From: SVFI01 sp964519385
Lineage (GTDB): Bacteria > Bacillota > Clostridia > Lachnospirales > Lachnospiraceae
Assembly (NCBI GenBank): GCA_964519385.1
Contig: CAZFLR010000006.1
Span: 39,052 to 103,051, forward strand
Direction: 5' to 3'
DNA length: 64,000 nucleotides
This document shows, piece after piece, positions 7,322-17,030 of this stretch. Every line of letters starts with the position of its first letter. Position 1 is the stretch's first letter. Made by a program: the position numbers and the translations under genes. Below the pieces are notes generated by a model. The model was given only the letters and a program-made list of their open reading frames with translations. It was not told the origin of the DNA and ran no database searches.

Positions 7322-8419
7322 TTGAATTTCGAGCAATATATAGTTAAAATAGGGAGTATGGATAACTCTGTGATAAATGAAATCAGGCAAACGTATGATT
7401 TGAAAAAAGACAGTGATATACTGGCTTTGTATGCAGCACTTCAGACGGGAAAGTATCGTCTGGTTACTCCCGAGGAGAGAGCCTTTGATGATGAGATATA
7501 TGAGCTTGCCATGGCAGCAAAGGAGAGACAGCAGGCAGGGAAAAAGGAAGGCAGCACAAAGAAGGTAGCTCAGAAGAAGAAAAGGGAAAAAGGGAGCCGT
7601 CACAAGATTGTCGTGCTGACGAGGCAGGAGCTTTTCGCAAGACGGATTCTGACAGGTGTTCTGCTTTTGTTCTCGCTCGTCTGTATTCTGTATTTCGGCC
7701 TGTACTGTTATGACGCATATCAGACCGAGCAGGAGAATGAAAGGCTGGCCCGTCGAAAGGAAAATGAAATGGTAAATTCCCTTTATGAGGCGGAGTCTGT
7801 GACCTATGAAGATGAAAAGACCGGGCAGGAAATGGTTTATACAGTGCTCGATGAATATAAAAGTTTATATAATCAGAACAAAAACCTAATAGGATGGCTG
7901 AAAATTGCCGATACAAATATTGATTATCCTGTTATGCAGACGGAGGATAACGAATATTATCTCGACCATGATGTGAATGACGAGACGGATAAAAACGGAA
8001 CGCTGTTTATGGATTATCAGTGTGATGTTTTAAAACCGAGCTCAAATTTTATTATCTATGGTCATAATATGCGTTCGGGCAATATGTTCGGAAATCTTGA
8101 TAATTATAAATCGGCGGATTATTGCAAAAAGCATCCGTACATCGCGTTTGACACGATTTATGAGAAGGCAGTTTATCAGGTAATGTACGTGTTTCAATCG
8201 CACATATATACGGAGGACGAGATTACCTTTAAGTATTATCAGATGATAGACATCGCATCGGAGAGAGAGTTTGAGTCCAACATGAAAAGCATGCAGGAAA
8301 TATCATTGTACAATACAGGGGTTGAGGCTGTGTTCGGCGACCAGCTTTTAACACTTTCTACATGTGATTACAGCGAGGATGACGGACGTTTTGTTGTTGT
8401 GGCAAAGCGCATTCAATAG
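7322..8419 (+). CDS. srtB: Class B sortase
   Basis: A membrane-anchored transpeptidase that cleaves sorting signals of surface proteins and joins them to the wall. The 365-residue frame begins at a TTG (7322); the first ATG is at 7358, residue 13, and neither has an ideal ribosome site. Residues 1-90 are cytosolic and Lys-rich. A single membrane segment (ILTGVLLLFSLVCILYFGL) lies near 103-121. The extracellular class B domain follows, with WLKIADTNIDYPVMQ, catalytic H248 in YGHNMRSG, C348 in TLSTCD and R356. It lies 25 bases upstream of two surface-protein genes whose C-termini carry T/S-P-x-T-G signals, its probable substrates. Confidence 0.92.
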   Translation: MNFEQYIVKIGSMDNSVINEIRQTYDLKKDSDILALYAALQTGKYRLVTPEERAFDDEIYELAMAAKERQQAGKKEGSTKKVAQKKKREKGSRHKIVVLTRQELFARRILTGVLLLFSLVCILYFGLYCYDAYQTEQENERLARRKENEMVNSLYEAESVTYEDEKTGQEMVYTVLDEYKSLYNQNKNLIGWLKIADTNIDYPVMQTEDNEYYLDHDVNDETDKNGTLFMDYQCDVLKPSSNFIIYGHNMRSGNMFGNLDNYKSADYCKKHPYIAFDTIYEKAVYQVMYVFQSHIYTEDEITFKYYQMIDIASEREFESNMKSMQEISLYNTGVEAVFGDQLLTLSTCDYSEDDGRFVVVAKRIQ

Positions 8420-8444
8420 AAGTTCTTGAAAGAGGAGAGCAGAA

Positions 8445-11400
8445 ATGGCATTAAAAGAAAAGAAAACCAAAAGAAGAGTGAACAGACGATTAAAGAGAAC
8501 CGTGATGGGAACACTTTCCGCAGTTTTGATGGTATCGGCAGTGATTGTCGCGCTTATACCGGTTCCGGAATCGAAGGCTGCGGCCCCGAATCTTGATGCA
8601 TCGCTTGTCACGGCAGCAAAGGCGGATCCGGAGAGATACATACCGGATTATGTTACGAATGATTATCCTGTTTATGCAAGCGGTGACGGTAATTTCCGTG
8701 TTGCTTACGGAAGTAACGGCGGAACGATGACGGGAGTTATCAATTATTATAATGTGAATAATGTTGTTACGAATGCTTCTCTGACAATTCCGAGTGAGAT
8801 TAATGCGTTCCTCTACAATAAAAATAAAGCTGCTTATGTGGCTGTAAACAGCAGCAATGAGTTTTTATATTATGTTTCGCAGGAGGAGGCAGGACCTACT
8901 TATAACGAAAACGGGTCTGTCAACACACCGGCTCAGAACCGTGTGCTTTCACCGTGTGTGGGAACGGCGGAGGAAACCTGGGGAGGACAGACGCTTTATG
9001 TGGTTACCGGAGGAGACGGAGTCGCAGATGTTGAACTTGTGTCCGGCAACAGTATTTCCTACAACCCGTCGGAACAGCTTGTGATTCCGGTCCAGTATGT
9101 CGGAAGTACGAGATATGAGGTGGATTTAAATCTTTTAAATTCAGGTACGAAGGACGGAAAATATGATGTAACGGGACTCGGCGTGTTTGAGGGCGCAACG
9201 AACTTTGCAACGCTGGTGGTTCCGGAAAAGATTCTTGCCATTGGAAATAATGCATTTAAGGGCTGTCAGATGAGTTCGGTCAAAATCGAGAATGGTGTAA
9301 ACTGTATCGGTAATGAGGCGTTTCGCGACTGTAATCAGCTTACGACCGTCGGTTTTGTGGAGCCTACGAATTTAAAGGAAATCGGTGATTATGCATTTGC
9401 AGGCTGTACCTATCTTTCGTCTGTCAAAGTTCCGGATCAGGTACAAAAGCTTGGAAACTGTGCATTTAAAGACTGTGTGAACCTCTCTGCGATTGGTTTA
9501 AACGGTGTAAACAATGACGGAAACACCTCACTTAACACGGTCGGAAGCGGACTTTTTTATAATTGCTCCTCTCTGACACAGGTTGTATTCCCTGACCGTG
9601 TGGCCAATATTGATGAGGTACAGTATACGATGTACGGCTGTGCATCCATGACGTATCTCGGTCTGCCGAACAACGCGGGCACGGGAACGCATATATTTAA
9701 GTATAACAATGTGACAGGATGCAGCAGTCTTGATACCGTGAAGGTTCCGGCAAGAGAATTAAAGCTTGACTGTAAGGATTCACAGTATCAGGGAACCGGA
9801 TATGATAATATATATACAAGTGCGGACAGGGATATTTTTAGCGCACAGAATCTCGGAGAAAATTCTGCATTCCAGGATACATACGAAGTGAGTGATGAAT
9901 TCTGTATCATCGCATATTCACAGTCCTATGCGCATACCTATACCCAGAAACACGGGGAAGCCTTCGGATATCTGGATTCGGGTTATATCGGATGGTATGA
10001 AAAGATTGTAGACGGTTATGCCTTCCGTGTGGATGAGACGAATTCACTCGTTAATTTCGAGAAGATTGATCCGGCAAATGACGGAAGCAACGTGATTATT
10101 CCGGATAATATTGCAAAATACCATGTGGCATCGATTGCATCCGATACCTTCCAGAACAATAAGGAAATCAAATACCTTTATATTCCGGCTTCGGTGTCCG
10201 TGATTGAGGCACATGCTTTTAACGGCTGTACAGAGCTTAGAACAGTTAATTTTGACAGCGCGCGTTCTGTCCGTGAAATCGGTTATGAGGCTTTTAAAAC
10301 AGGCGTTGTCCTGAGTGATATTGATAAAAACGGTGACCTGATACCGGATGAAAATCTCTGCTTCATCGGAGATATCGCATCCGACTGTGTACCTTTCAAC
10401 TATGCAATGGATGTAAATAACAATTACAATGACCCGGGCGCACCGACGCAGTATATCACTTATACGAGCGGATTCCCGCAGAATCTGCAGATTCAGATGG
10501 TGGTCAGCAAGAATGCAAACACCAATGAGATTGAATCGGCTTATCCTGTTGTAGTCGGTATTCCGACAGAGAATCAGCTTAAGGGAAATGAGTCCTACAG
10601 TCTGAGTACCTATAACGGAAGCAGTGATTATGTGCGCACGAAGGCACAGGAGAATGCGATTGTTGCATCTGCAAACACCAAGTACAGAAGCAATTTGAGC
10701 AATCCTTTAAATCCTCAGATTCTGACTGAGGAGGAGCAGGAAGTTATAGATGCTGTTTATCATGTTCATATATCAGACGGTATCAAGGGCCTGAAGGATG
10801 ATTTGTTTACCGGAAATGAGGCAGTACAAAGTGTGATTCTGGAAACCGTGACGAATATACCGGATGGCGAATTTGAAGGCTGTAAAGCAATGAATACCTT
10901 CATCATGCGAAGCAGCGGAGAAGCAGGCGGAGAAAGTCTGGGTGAGAGAGCATTCCGGAATTGTACGGCACTTGAGGATGTATCACTCCCTGCCACATTG
11001 TCGGAAATTGTCTCCATGCCGTTTGCAGGCTGCAGCAAGCTGATTGATGTCAACTTTAACGGCTCGTCAAACTTTGTCTGCGAGGATGCAATTATAAAAG
11101 GAAAGGCACAGGACGGCTCAAATACACGTATTGTGGAATGTCTTGAGACAAGAGGTACGCTGGCCGGTGCTGCGAGACTCAGCTCAGATGATTTTGCGCA
11201 TATAAAGACGATTGACCCGGCAGCATTCCAGAATTGTACCGGTATCAGGGAGGCATATCTGGATGACTCTGAGGTGACGGTGATTCCGGACTACTGCTTT
11301 GACGGTGCAACCTCTCTTTACTACTGTAATCTCTCAGATTCTGTAAAGAAAATCGGAAAGTATGCATTCAGAAATACGTCACTATCAACCATCGGCATTC

Positions 11401-13055
11401 CGGAAAGCGTGCAGAGTATTGATGATACGGCCTTTGTGACGGAAGATGCCATGGGTAACCAGAAGTACATTCAGGGACTTACGGTGGAATGTGCGGAAGA
11501 CAGTACAGCGTACTGGTACTGTGAGGGAAAAGACGGAATTACAGCATCCACATATATACAGGAATTTACGGTAACCTTCCTTGACTGGGATGATTATGTA
11601 CTCAGCACACAGAAGGTGAAAAAAGGTGCAAGTGCCGTAGAACCTCGTGTTTCCAGGGAAGGCTATGCACTGGTCGGATGGACTGAAAAATTCGACAATG
11701 TCAAAGAAAATATCGTGACAAAGGCAATTTATGAAAAGAGTAATGCTGCGACAATTGAAGGCTTTTATTCTGTCGTGTTCCAGGATTTTGACGGACTTTA
11801 TACATGGGATACCCAGTATCTGAAGGAGGGACAGAAGCCGACGGCTCCGAACGTGACTCCGACGAGAAAAGGGTATGTGTTCAGCTACTGGGCACCTTCT
11901 AACTTTGCGTCTGTCGAGATTACCGGAAATATGATTGTCAAGGCATATTACAATGAGGACCCGAATTATAATCCGGAGGAAGGAAACGGTTCAGGTTCCG
12001 GAGGCTCGGGAGAGACTTCAAACGGAAGTACACGTTATAAGGTGGAGTTTGTGGACCATGACGGTACGGTGCTTGATACACAGATGGTGGAGCCGGGAAA
12101 ATGTCCGGTGGCCACGACCGTTGTGCCGACAAGAAGCGGATATACATTTACCACATGGTCACCGTCGAACTATACCACGGTTCCGGTGACTGGAAATCTT
12201 CAGATTAAGGCACTTTATCAGAAAAAAGAAAGTTCCGGTGAGGATTCGGAATTAAACGGAAATGTATCTTCTGATACTTCAAAAGAACCATCCTCAGGAA
12301 ACGGTTCTTCAACCGGTAATACACAGACACCGGGCACAAACACCGGAAATAATACGACACAGACGAAGCCGGGAAGTTCGAATGTGGCTGGAAGCACGAA
12401 TAATAACAGTAGACCTTCGGGTACTGTCAGCGGAAATACAACCACTGTTAACAATAACAGATATAATATGACAGGTACAGGAACCAGGGTGGAAGTAACC
12501 AAGACGGGAATTTCAAACAGAGACCTTGTTTCCGCAAAAATCTCCGGTGCAAACGATAACTTTGTAGTAAAGGTATCTGACAGCACAACGGCAAGAAGTG
12601 AAGTGGAGGCCGCGCTTCTTAAAAAGTACGGCTCACTCGATAATCTGAAATATTTTGCGATGGATATCAGTCTGTATGATTCTACGGGAACAACGAAAAT
12701 TCAGGACACAACGGGAATGACGGTGACGATTACGATGCCTCTCCCGGATGCCCTCGCCGGATACGCAGGAAATAATAAGGCCGGTGCAGTGAAGAACGGG
12801 GAATTTGAGACGTTAAATTCCAGACTGACATCTATCGATAATGTGGCATGTATCACCTTTGATGCAACGCATTTCTCGCCGTATGCGATTTATGTTGAGA
12901 CGGACAATCTGACAAGCGGCGTAATTGATGTAACACCGACAACCGGAGATCCGATTCATCCGAAATGGTTCCTTTCCCTTGGACTCGCGCTTATGTCGAT
13001 TCTCATGTTTTTCGGAAAAGGCTCCAAAAATAAGATTGTGAAAGTGATTGAATGA
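8445..13055 (+). CDS. BspA-type leucine-rich-repeat surface protein with sorting signal
   Basis: A 1536-residue secreted, wall-anchored protein. A basic N-terminus and hydrophobic core end near PVPESKAAA (about residue 45), a signal peptide. Several blocks of LRR_5/BspA repeats follow (units such as IGNNAFKGC, IGNEAFRDC, IGDYAFAGC), near residues 265-400, 560-640, 790-900 and 930-1020. Three InlB-type B-repeats begin near 1040, 1107 and 1196 (F-x-D-x-D-G, then G-Y-x-F-x-x-W). A Ser/Thr/Asn/Gly-rich wall-spanning linker runs about 1262-1342, then a compact domain. The C-terminus has TPTTG at 1497-1501, a hydrophobic segment and a positive tail. Such proteins typically mediate adhesion or host contact. 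The stop overlaps the next start. Confidence 0.92.
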   Translation: MALKEKKTKRRVNRRLKRTVMGTLSAVLMVSAVIVALIPVPESKAAAPNLDASLVTAAKADPERYIPDYVTNDYPVYASGDGNFRVAYGSNGGTMTGVINYYNVNNVVTNASLTIPSEINAFLYNKNKAAYVAVNSSNEFLYYVSQEEAGPTYNENGSVNTPAQNRVLSPCVGTAEETWGGQTLYVVTGGDGVADVELVSGNSISYNPSEQLVIPVQYVGSTRYEVDLNLLNSGTKDGKYDVTGLGVFEGATNFATLVVPEKILAIGNNAFKGCQMSSVKIENGVNCIGNEAFRDCNQLTTVGFVEPTNLKEIGDYAFAGCTYLSSVKVPDQVQKLGNCAFKDCVNLSAIGLNGVNNDGNTSLNTVGSGLFYNCSSLTQVVFPDRVANIDEVQYTMYGCASMTYLGLPNNAGTGTHIFKYNNVTGCSSLDTVKVPARELKLDCKDSQYQGTGYDNIYTSADRDIFSAQNLGENSAFQDTYEVSDEFCIIAYSQSYAHTYTQKHGEAFGYLDSGYIGWYEKIVDGYAFRVDETNSLVNFEKIDPANDGSNVIIPDNIAKYHVASIASDTFQNNKEIKYLYIPASVSVIEAHAFNGCTELRTVNFDSARSVREIGYEAFKTGVVLSDIDKNGDLIPDENLCFIGDIASDCVPFNYAMDVNNNYNDPGAPTQYITYTSGFPQNLQIQMVVSKNANTNEIESAYPVVVGIPTENQLKGNESYSLSTYNGSSDYVRTKAQENAIVASANTKYRSNLSNPLNPQILTEEEQEVIDAVYHVHISDGIKGLKDDLFTGNEAVQSVILETVTNIPDGEFEGCKAMNTFIMRSSGEAGGESLGERAFRNCTALEDVSLPATLSEIVSMPFAGCSKLIDVNFNGSSNFVCEDAIIKGKAQDGSNTRIVECLETRGTLAGAARLSSDDFAHIKTIDPAAFQNCTGIREAYLDDSEVTVIPDYCFDGATSLYYCNLSDSVKKIGKYAFRNTSLSTIGIPESVQSIDDTAFVTEDAMGNQKYIQGLTVECAEDSTAYWYCEGKDGITASTYIQEFTVTFLDWDDYVLSTQKVKKGASAVEPRVSREGYALVGWTEKFDNVKENIVTKAIYEKSNAATIEGFYSVVFQDFDGLYTWDTQYLKEGQKPTAPNVTPTRKGYVFSYWAPSNFASVEITGNMIVKAYYNEDPNYNPEEGNGSGSGGSGETSNGSTRYKVEFVDHDGTVLDTQMVEPGKCPVATTVVPTRSGYTFTTWSPSNYTTVPVTGNLQIKALYQKKESSGEDSELNGNVSSDTSKEPSSGNGSSTGNTQTPGTNTGNNTTQTKPGSSNVAGSTNNNSRPSGTVSGNTTTVNNNRYNMTGTGTRVEVTKTGISNRDLVSAKISGANDNFVVKVSDSTTARSEVEAALLKKYGSLDNLKYFAMDISLYDSTGTTKIQDTTGMTVTITMPLPDALAGYAGNNKAGAVKNGEFETLNSRLTSIDNVACITFDATHFSPYAIYVETDNLTSGVIDVTPTTGDPIHPKWFLSLGLALMSILMFFGKGSKNKIVKVIE

Positions 13056-15961
13056 AAAAAAGAATCAGAAAAATAGCCGGTGCCGTCTTTTTGGCACTGG
13101 CGATTGCACTTACGCAGGTACCGGCTTCTTTTGCGGAGGCTTTCGTCCCGGGGGCGGAATTTAAAAGGGACGGAGATACATTGATTTCATATACAGGCAC
13201 GGCTTCGGTCGTGTCTGTTCCTGCTGGAATCAGAACGATCGGAACAGATGCCTTTGCCGGAAATCGTTATATCGAGAAGGTGACAATACCGGCCTCTGTT
13301 GAAGTGATTGAAAATGGTGCTTTCCGCGACTGCAGATCCCTCGATTCGGTCTATTTTTCCGAGGGACTCACCACCATTGAAAGCGGTGCTTTTGCCATGT
13401 GTCCGGAGCTCGATACCGTGAAGTTTTCAAGCACGATTATGGAGCTTGGAGCCGGTGTGTTTGCCGGGGATGATGAACTTAAGTCGGTGATTCTCGGAAA
13501 GAACAACTATTTTGTCATGTCTGACGGAGCGTTGTACAGCAGGGATAAGACCAAACTGATTCAGGTGTTTGCCGGTCGTAAAGGGGACAGCTTTATAATA
13601 CCGGAGTCTGTTTCGCATGTAGAAAGATATGCCTTTTGGGGCTGTGATGAGCTGGAATATGTGGGGCTTTCTGCACATCTGGATGAAATACCTGAATTTT
13701 CCTTTTCTAACTGTAGCAGCTTAAAGGAAGTATCGGTTCCGTATTCCGTGCGAAAAATCGGAGCGAAGGCGTTTGAGGACTGTACGTCTCTTGCATATGT
13801 AACATTGCCTGTATCTGTGACGACAATACATCAGACGGCATTTGACGGATGTTATAATTTAAAAATCATGGCAGAGGAAGGCACGGCTGCTTATGAATTT
13901 GCGAAGGCATTTGAATCGATGAAGCTTTTGCTGATGGAAGATGAGGAGTCTGAGGATGTCAGTGAAAATTCGATTGGTGATATCTACAGAGATACAGCGG
14001 TAAAAAAAGAGCAAAACGCCGAAGAAAACGAAACAGCGGAGGAGGACAGGAAGGAGGATTCCGGTCAGGATGTTTATGACCCTTCCAATCCGTCGGATGT
14101 TTCAAAGCTGAATGTCTCTGACTATTACGCCGTTGATTCCCCGGAGGTTATCGGGAAGACGAGAGTTGTCGGCGGAAATGCCGTAGTTTTATATGACAGC
14201 TCCGGCACACAGCAAAATGCCGGGGATAATGTTTCACAAAATGACATTGGCGGGAAGACGGATTTTACGGCTGAAGATGACGGAAGTCATATCGTTTCCA
14301 AGAAGAAATATTATCAGGCAACGTCCTTTAAAAGGGCTGAGATTGCAGATACAATAGAAAAGATAGATGATTTTGCCTTTGCGCGAAGTCACACGGAATC
14401 GGTAGTGATTCCGGAGAGTGTTACCCACATCGGCTACGGAGCATTTTATCATTGTGAGGAGCTTGCATATGTGGAAATTCCTTCCGGGGTCAAAACAATC
14501 GAACCGGAGGCTTTTGCGAGAACGGCCTTTCTGGACAATTGGGAAAACGGCGGGAACGCAGATGATTTTCTGGTTGTCGGTGACGGAATCCTTCTGGATT
14601 ATAAGGGAAATGCTGCAAGAATTGTGATTCCGGCAACAGTAAAGAAGATTGCAGGAAATGTGTTTCAGAATCATGTAGAAATTACAGAGGTGATTCTGAG
14701 TGATTCGCTGACAGAGATAGGAGAAGCTGCTTTTAGCGGATGTACATCTCTTTCAAAAGTCAGCGGACTTGAACATGTAAATAAGATTTGTGACAGGGCA
14801 TTTGCAATGTGTCCGCTTATGTCGCTTACAATCAGTGAAAAAACGGAAGAAATAGGTCTGGGTGCCTTCGGGCTGGCAGCTCCGGATGCAGTTATTTTTG
14901 AAAGCGGAGAGATTCTTCCGGCGGTTTCTTATGAAAAAACAGCAACCAGACTGGAAAATGAAGGCTTCAGAAGTCTTGTGTTTTCCGATGTGGATACAGC
15001 AGTCATTAAAAACACTACGGTTCCGTTGAAAAATACCATTCTGGATGAGAGATACCTTGGTTTCCGGGGCATCGTTGTCGCGATACCGGATAAGGAAGGA
15101 AATCAGGCGTGTCTTGTATATTGCACCAAATATCCGAACGAAACCTCTGGGCTTGTGGAAATCCCTCAATATGTACGTGTCGGCGGAAAAAATTATTCTT
15201 TAAGCAGCGCAGTTCCCGGTGCTTTTGATGCCTATAAAACCTATGCTTACTGGGGCAACGGAACAGAGATTAAAGGGTTGATTTTACCTCCTGCGCTCGG
15301 TAGGGCAGAGGATTATGATACAGTACTTCCTTTACAGGCTGCAGGCGGAGAGCCTGCGGATGGGGAATATTCAAATGAAGTTACGACAGTCGTACTTCAG
15401 ACAGGCTATGAGAATGCAGATAAGGTGACGGCGCAGGTTAAGGATGATGTGGAGGAATATCTGCTGTATGTGGACACGGATTCGGATGAGGAAAAACAGC
15501 TTTCGGAGGCTGTCAGCAGCGTGTACGGAGAGACGGTGGATGGGCAGCTTAATATGCTGGATTTGTCGATGGTTGAGAGAAAGAGCAACGTTGCAATCAG
15601 CAATTTCGGTGACACGGCGGTGAAAATCAGTCTTCCGGTATCAGAGACTATGGCGGAACAGAATATATGCGCGGTCACTCTTGCAGAGGACGGAGCTCTC
15701 CAAACGATTTACGGAACCAAAGAAGTCCGCGACGGGCAGAATTATTTTGAGTTTTCCACCAATCATTTTTCTGTGTATGGCATATATGCCGGCATCGGCG
15801 AAACCGGTGAGAAGATTAAAGCAGAGAGCATGCAGCTTTTGAACAAGGATGACTCCCCGGATACGGGAGAGCATTTTAATCCGAAGTGGCTTTTGGTGTT
15901 TGCATCGCTGTTTGCAGGTCTTGCCCTGCTGACAGGAATACCTGTCCGAAAAAGAATTTAA
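13052..15961 (+). CDS. Second BspA-type leucine-rich-repeat surface protein with sorting signal
   Basis: A 969-residue secreted protein whose ATG overlaps the previous stop (ATGA), so the two are translationally coupled. A signal peptide ends near PASFAEA (about residue 30). LRR_5 repeats occupy roughly residues 45-290 and 430-620, separated by an acidic, low-complexity spacer (about 295-400). A domain with strands like ISNFGDTAVKISLPVS and FSVYGIYAG near 840-920 resembles the C-terminal domain of its neighbour. SPDTG at 935-939, then PKW, a hydrophobic segment and the basic tail PVRKRI form the sorting signal. With its neighbour it is a likely sortase B substrate. The ligand cannot be read from sequence. 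Confidence 0.92.
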   Translation: MKKRIRKIAGAVFLALAIALTQVPASFAEAFVPGAEFKRDGDTLISYTGTASVVSVPAGIRTIGTDAFAGNRYIEKVTIPASVEVIENGAFRDCRSLDSVYFSEGLTTIESGAFAMCPELDTVKFSSTIMELGAGVFAGDDELKSVILGKNNYFVMSDGALYSRDKTKLIQVFAGRKGDSFIIPESVSHVERYAFWGCDELEYVGLSAHLDEIPEFSFSNCSSLKEVSVPYSVRKIGAKAFEDCTSLAYVTLPVSVTTIHQTAFDGCYNLKIMAEEGTAAYEFAKAFESMKLLLMEDEESEDVSENSIGDIYRDTAVKKEQNAEENETAEEDRKEDSGQDVYDPSNPSDVSKLNVSDYYAVDSPEVIGKTRVVGGNAVVLYDSSGTQQNAGDNVSQNDIGGKTDFTAEDDGSHIVSKKKYYQATSFKRAEIADTIEKIDDFAFARSHTESVVIPESVTHIGYGAFYHCEELAYVEIPSGVKTIEPEAFARTAFLDNWENGGNADDFLVVGDGILLDYKGNAARIVIPATVKKIAGNVFQNHVEITEVILSDSLTEIGEAAFSGCTSLSKVSGLEHVNKICDRAFAMCPLMSLTISEKTEEIGLGAFGLAAPDAVIFESGEILPAVSYEKTATRLENEGFRSLVFSDVDTAVIKNTTVPLKNTILDERYLGFRGIVVAIPDKEGNQACLVYCTKYPNETSGLVEIPQYVRVGGKNYSLSSAVPGAFDAYKTYAYWGNGTEIKGLILPPALGRAEDYDTVLPLQAAGGEPADGEYSNEVTTVVLQTGYENADKVTAQVKDDVEEYLLYVDTDSDEEKQLSEAVSSVYGETVDGQLNMLDLSMVERKSNVAISNFGDTAVKISLPVSETMAEQNICAVTLAEDGALQTIYGTKEVRDGQNYFEFSTNHFSVYGIYAGIGETGEKIKAESMQLLNKDDSPDTGEHFNPKWLLVFASLFAGLALLTGIPVRKRI

Positions 15962-15981
15962 AATGAAATAACGAATTAAAG

Positions 15982-16020
15982 CTTCCGGCATAAGATATAA
16001 AAAAAGCCGGAAGTTTTTTT
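15982..16020 (+). terminator. Terminator after the surface-protein operon, overlapping the next translation start
   Basis: CTTCCGGC (15982-15989) and GCCGGAAG (16006-16013) form the stem, followed by seven T to 16020. The next ATG is at 16021, so the 3' arm contains the GGAAG that would act as its ribosome binding site, at a spacing of 7. Confidence 0.8.
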
Positions 16021-16908
16021 ATGCAGAGAGTGTGTAAACTGATTCATATAAATGCAGCAGAAAAAAGAGGTCTGACAGGAAGAGGAATAGCGGTCGGTGT
16101 ACTTGATTCCGGGGTCATGATGCATGAAGATATCGCATCAAGAGTGGTGTCCTTCAGGGATTTTACCAAAACAGCGATACAAACGCCTCATGATACAACC
16201 GGACACGGAACGCATGTGTGCGGAATTATTGCAGGTAACGGAAGGGCATCCGGAGGTGTTTATCGCGGGATTGCACCGGGAGCCAGACTTTGTGTCGGAA
16301 AAATTCTGGATAAAAACGGTGAAGGGGATGTCTCCATGCTGATCCGGGGGATGGAATGGCTGTTCGGGATTGCAGATGAACAGAATATCAAAATAATCAA
16401 TATTTCCGTCAGTTCACTTTTTTTTGCAAAGGAAAGGGAAAAAGAAAGAATTTTTCAGTTGTTTGAACAGGCATTCAGAAACGACATACTGATTGTCACG
16501 GCGGCCGGAAATTCCGGTCCGAGAGGAAAAACTGTATCAAAACTCGGAGACAGTCCCTATGTGATATGTGTAGGCTGTCATGAAGGAAAAGAGAGTCCTT
16601 TGTTTAAAAAAAAGTGTCAGGACTGTTCAGGACGCGGTCCGGGCATTTTTGTTTATCGTAAGCCGGACATTGTTGCTCCGGGTACAGAAATTATTTCCTG
16701 TGCAGGCAGAAGGCAGTATGTGAAAAAAAGCGGAACCAGCATGGCAACTCCGATTATCAGCGGAGCTCTTGCACTTGCCTTTGAAAGATACCCGTATCTG
16801 TGCAGCCGTGAAATGAAGCGGAAGCTGATACATGCAACAGATGATCTCGGAGAGAATTTCCTGATGCAGGGCTTTGGAATGATTAATCTTGAAAAACTCT
16901 TATATTGA
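16021..16908 (+). CDS. Subtilisin-family serine protease (S8), probably intracellular
   Basis: A 295-residue protease that is almost only catalytic domain. The triad is D29 (VLDSG), H62 (GHGTHVCG) and S240 (GTSMATP), and the oxyanion Asn is N164 (AAGNSGP). There is no signal peptide, prodomain or membrane segment, which resembles intracellular subtilases such as AprX; it is not obviously exported. The start lies at the edge of the upstream terminator. A GTG at residue 4 is an alternative. It follows the sortase/surface-protein genes but has its own context, so a role in processing them is only speculative. Confidence 0.88.
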   Translation: MQRVCKLIHINAAEKRGLTGRGIAVGVLDSGVMMHEDIASRVVSFRDFTKTAIQTPHDTTGHGTHVCGIIAGNGRASGGVYRGIAPGARLCVGKILDKNGEGDVSMLIRGMEWLFGIADEQNIKIINISVSSLFFAKEREKERIFQLFEQAFRNDILIVTAAGNSGPRGKTVSKLGDSPYVICVGCHEGKESPLFKKKCQDCSGRGPGIFVYRKPDIVAPGTEIISCAGRRQYVKKSGTSMATPIISGALALAFERYPYLCSREMKRKLIHATDDLGENFLMQGFGMINLEKLLY

Positions 16909-16964
16909 AGAATACTCCCCACCACCGGACAGGATAAAAACACGGAAGATAAGGGTGTGTAGGG

Positions 16965-16993
16965 TTGACATATAATGGATGATTGTATACAAT
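16965..16993 (+). promoter_or_regulatory. Near-consensus sigma-A promoter for the citrate-synthesis genes
   Basis: TTGACA at 16965-16970, a 17-base spacer and TACAAT at 16988-16993. Transcription would start about 30 bases before the ATG at 17031. Confidence 0.88.
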
Positions 16994-17030
16994 TATACAG
17001 AATAAAAAACCACAAGAGGAGGAACCGGAA

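Noticed and set aside
7220..7603. Upstream extension of the cysteine-rich gene
   Set aside because: No ribosome site, and it overlaps the sortase gene; the GGAGG site marks 7219 as the start.
9200..11500. Repeated DNA in the first surface-protein gene as a possible CRISPR or tandem array
   Set aside because: The similarity is at the level of leucine-rich-repeat protein units, with diverged bases and no constant repeat-spacer pattern.
12218..12586. Minus-strand frame in the Ser/Thr/Asn-rich linker region of the first surface protein
   Set aside because: Low-complexity coding DNA on the plus strand gives open antisense frames by composition; nothing supports expression.
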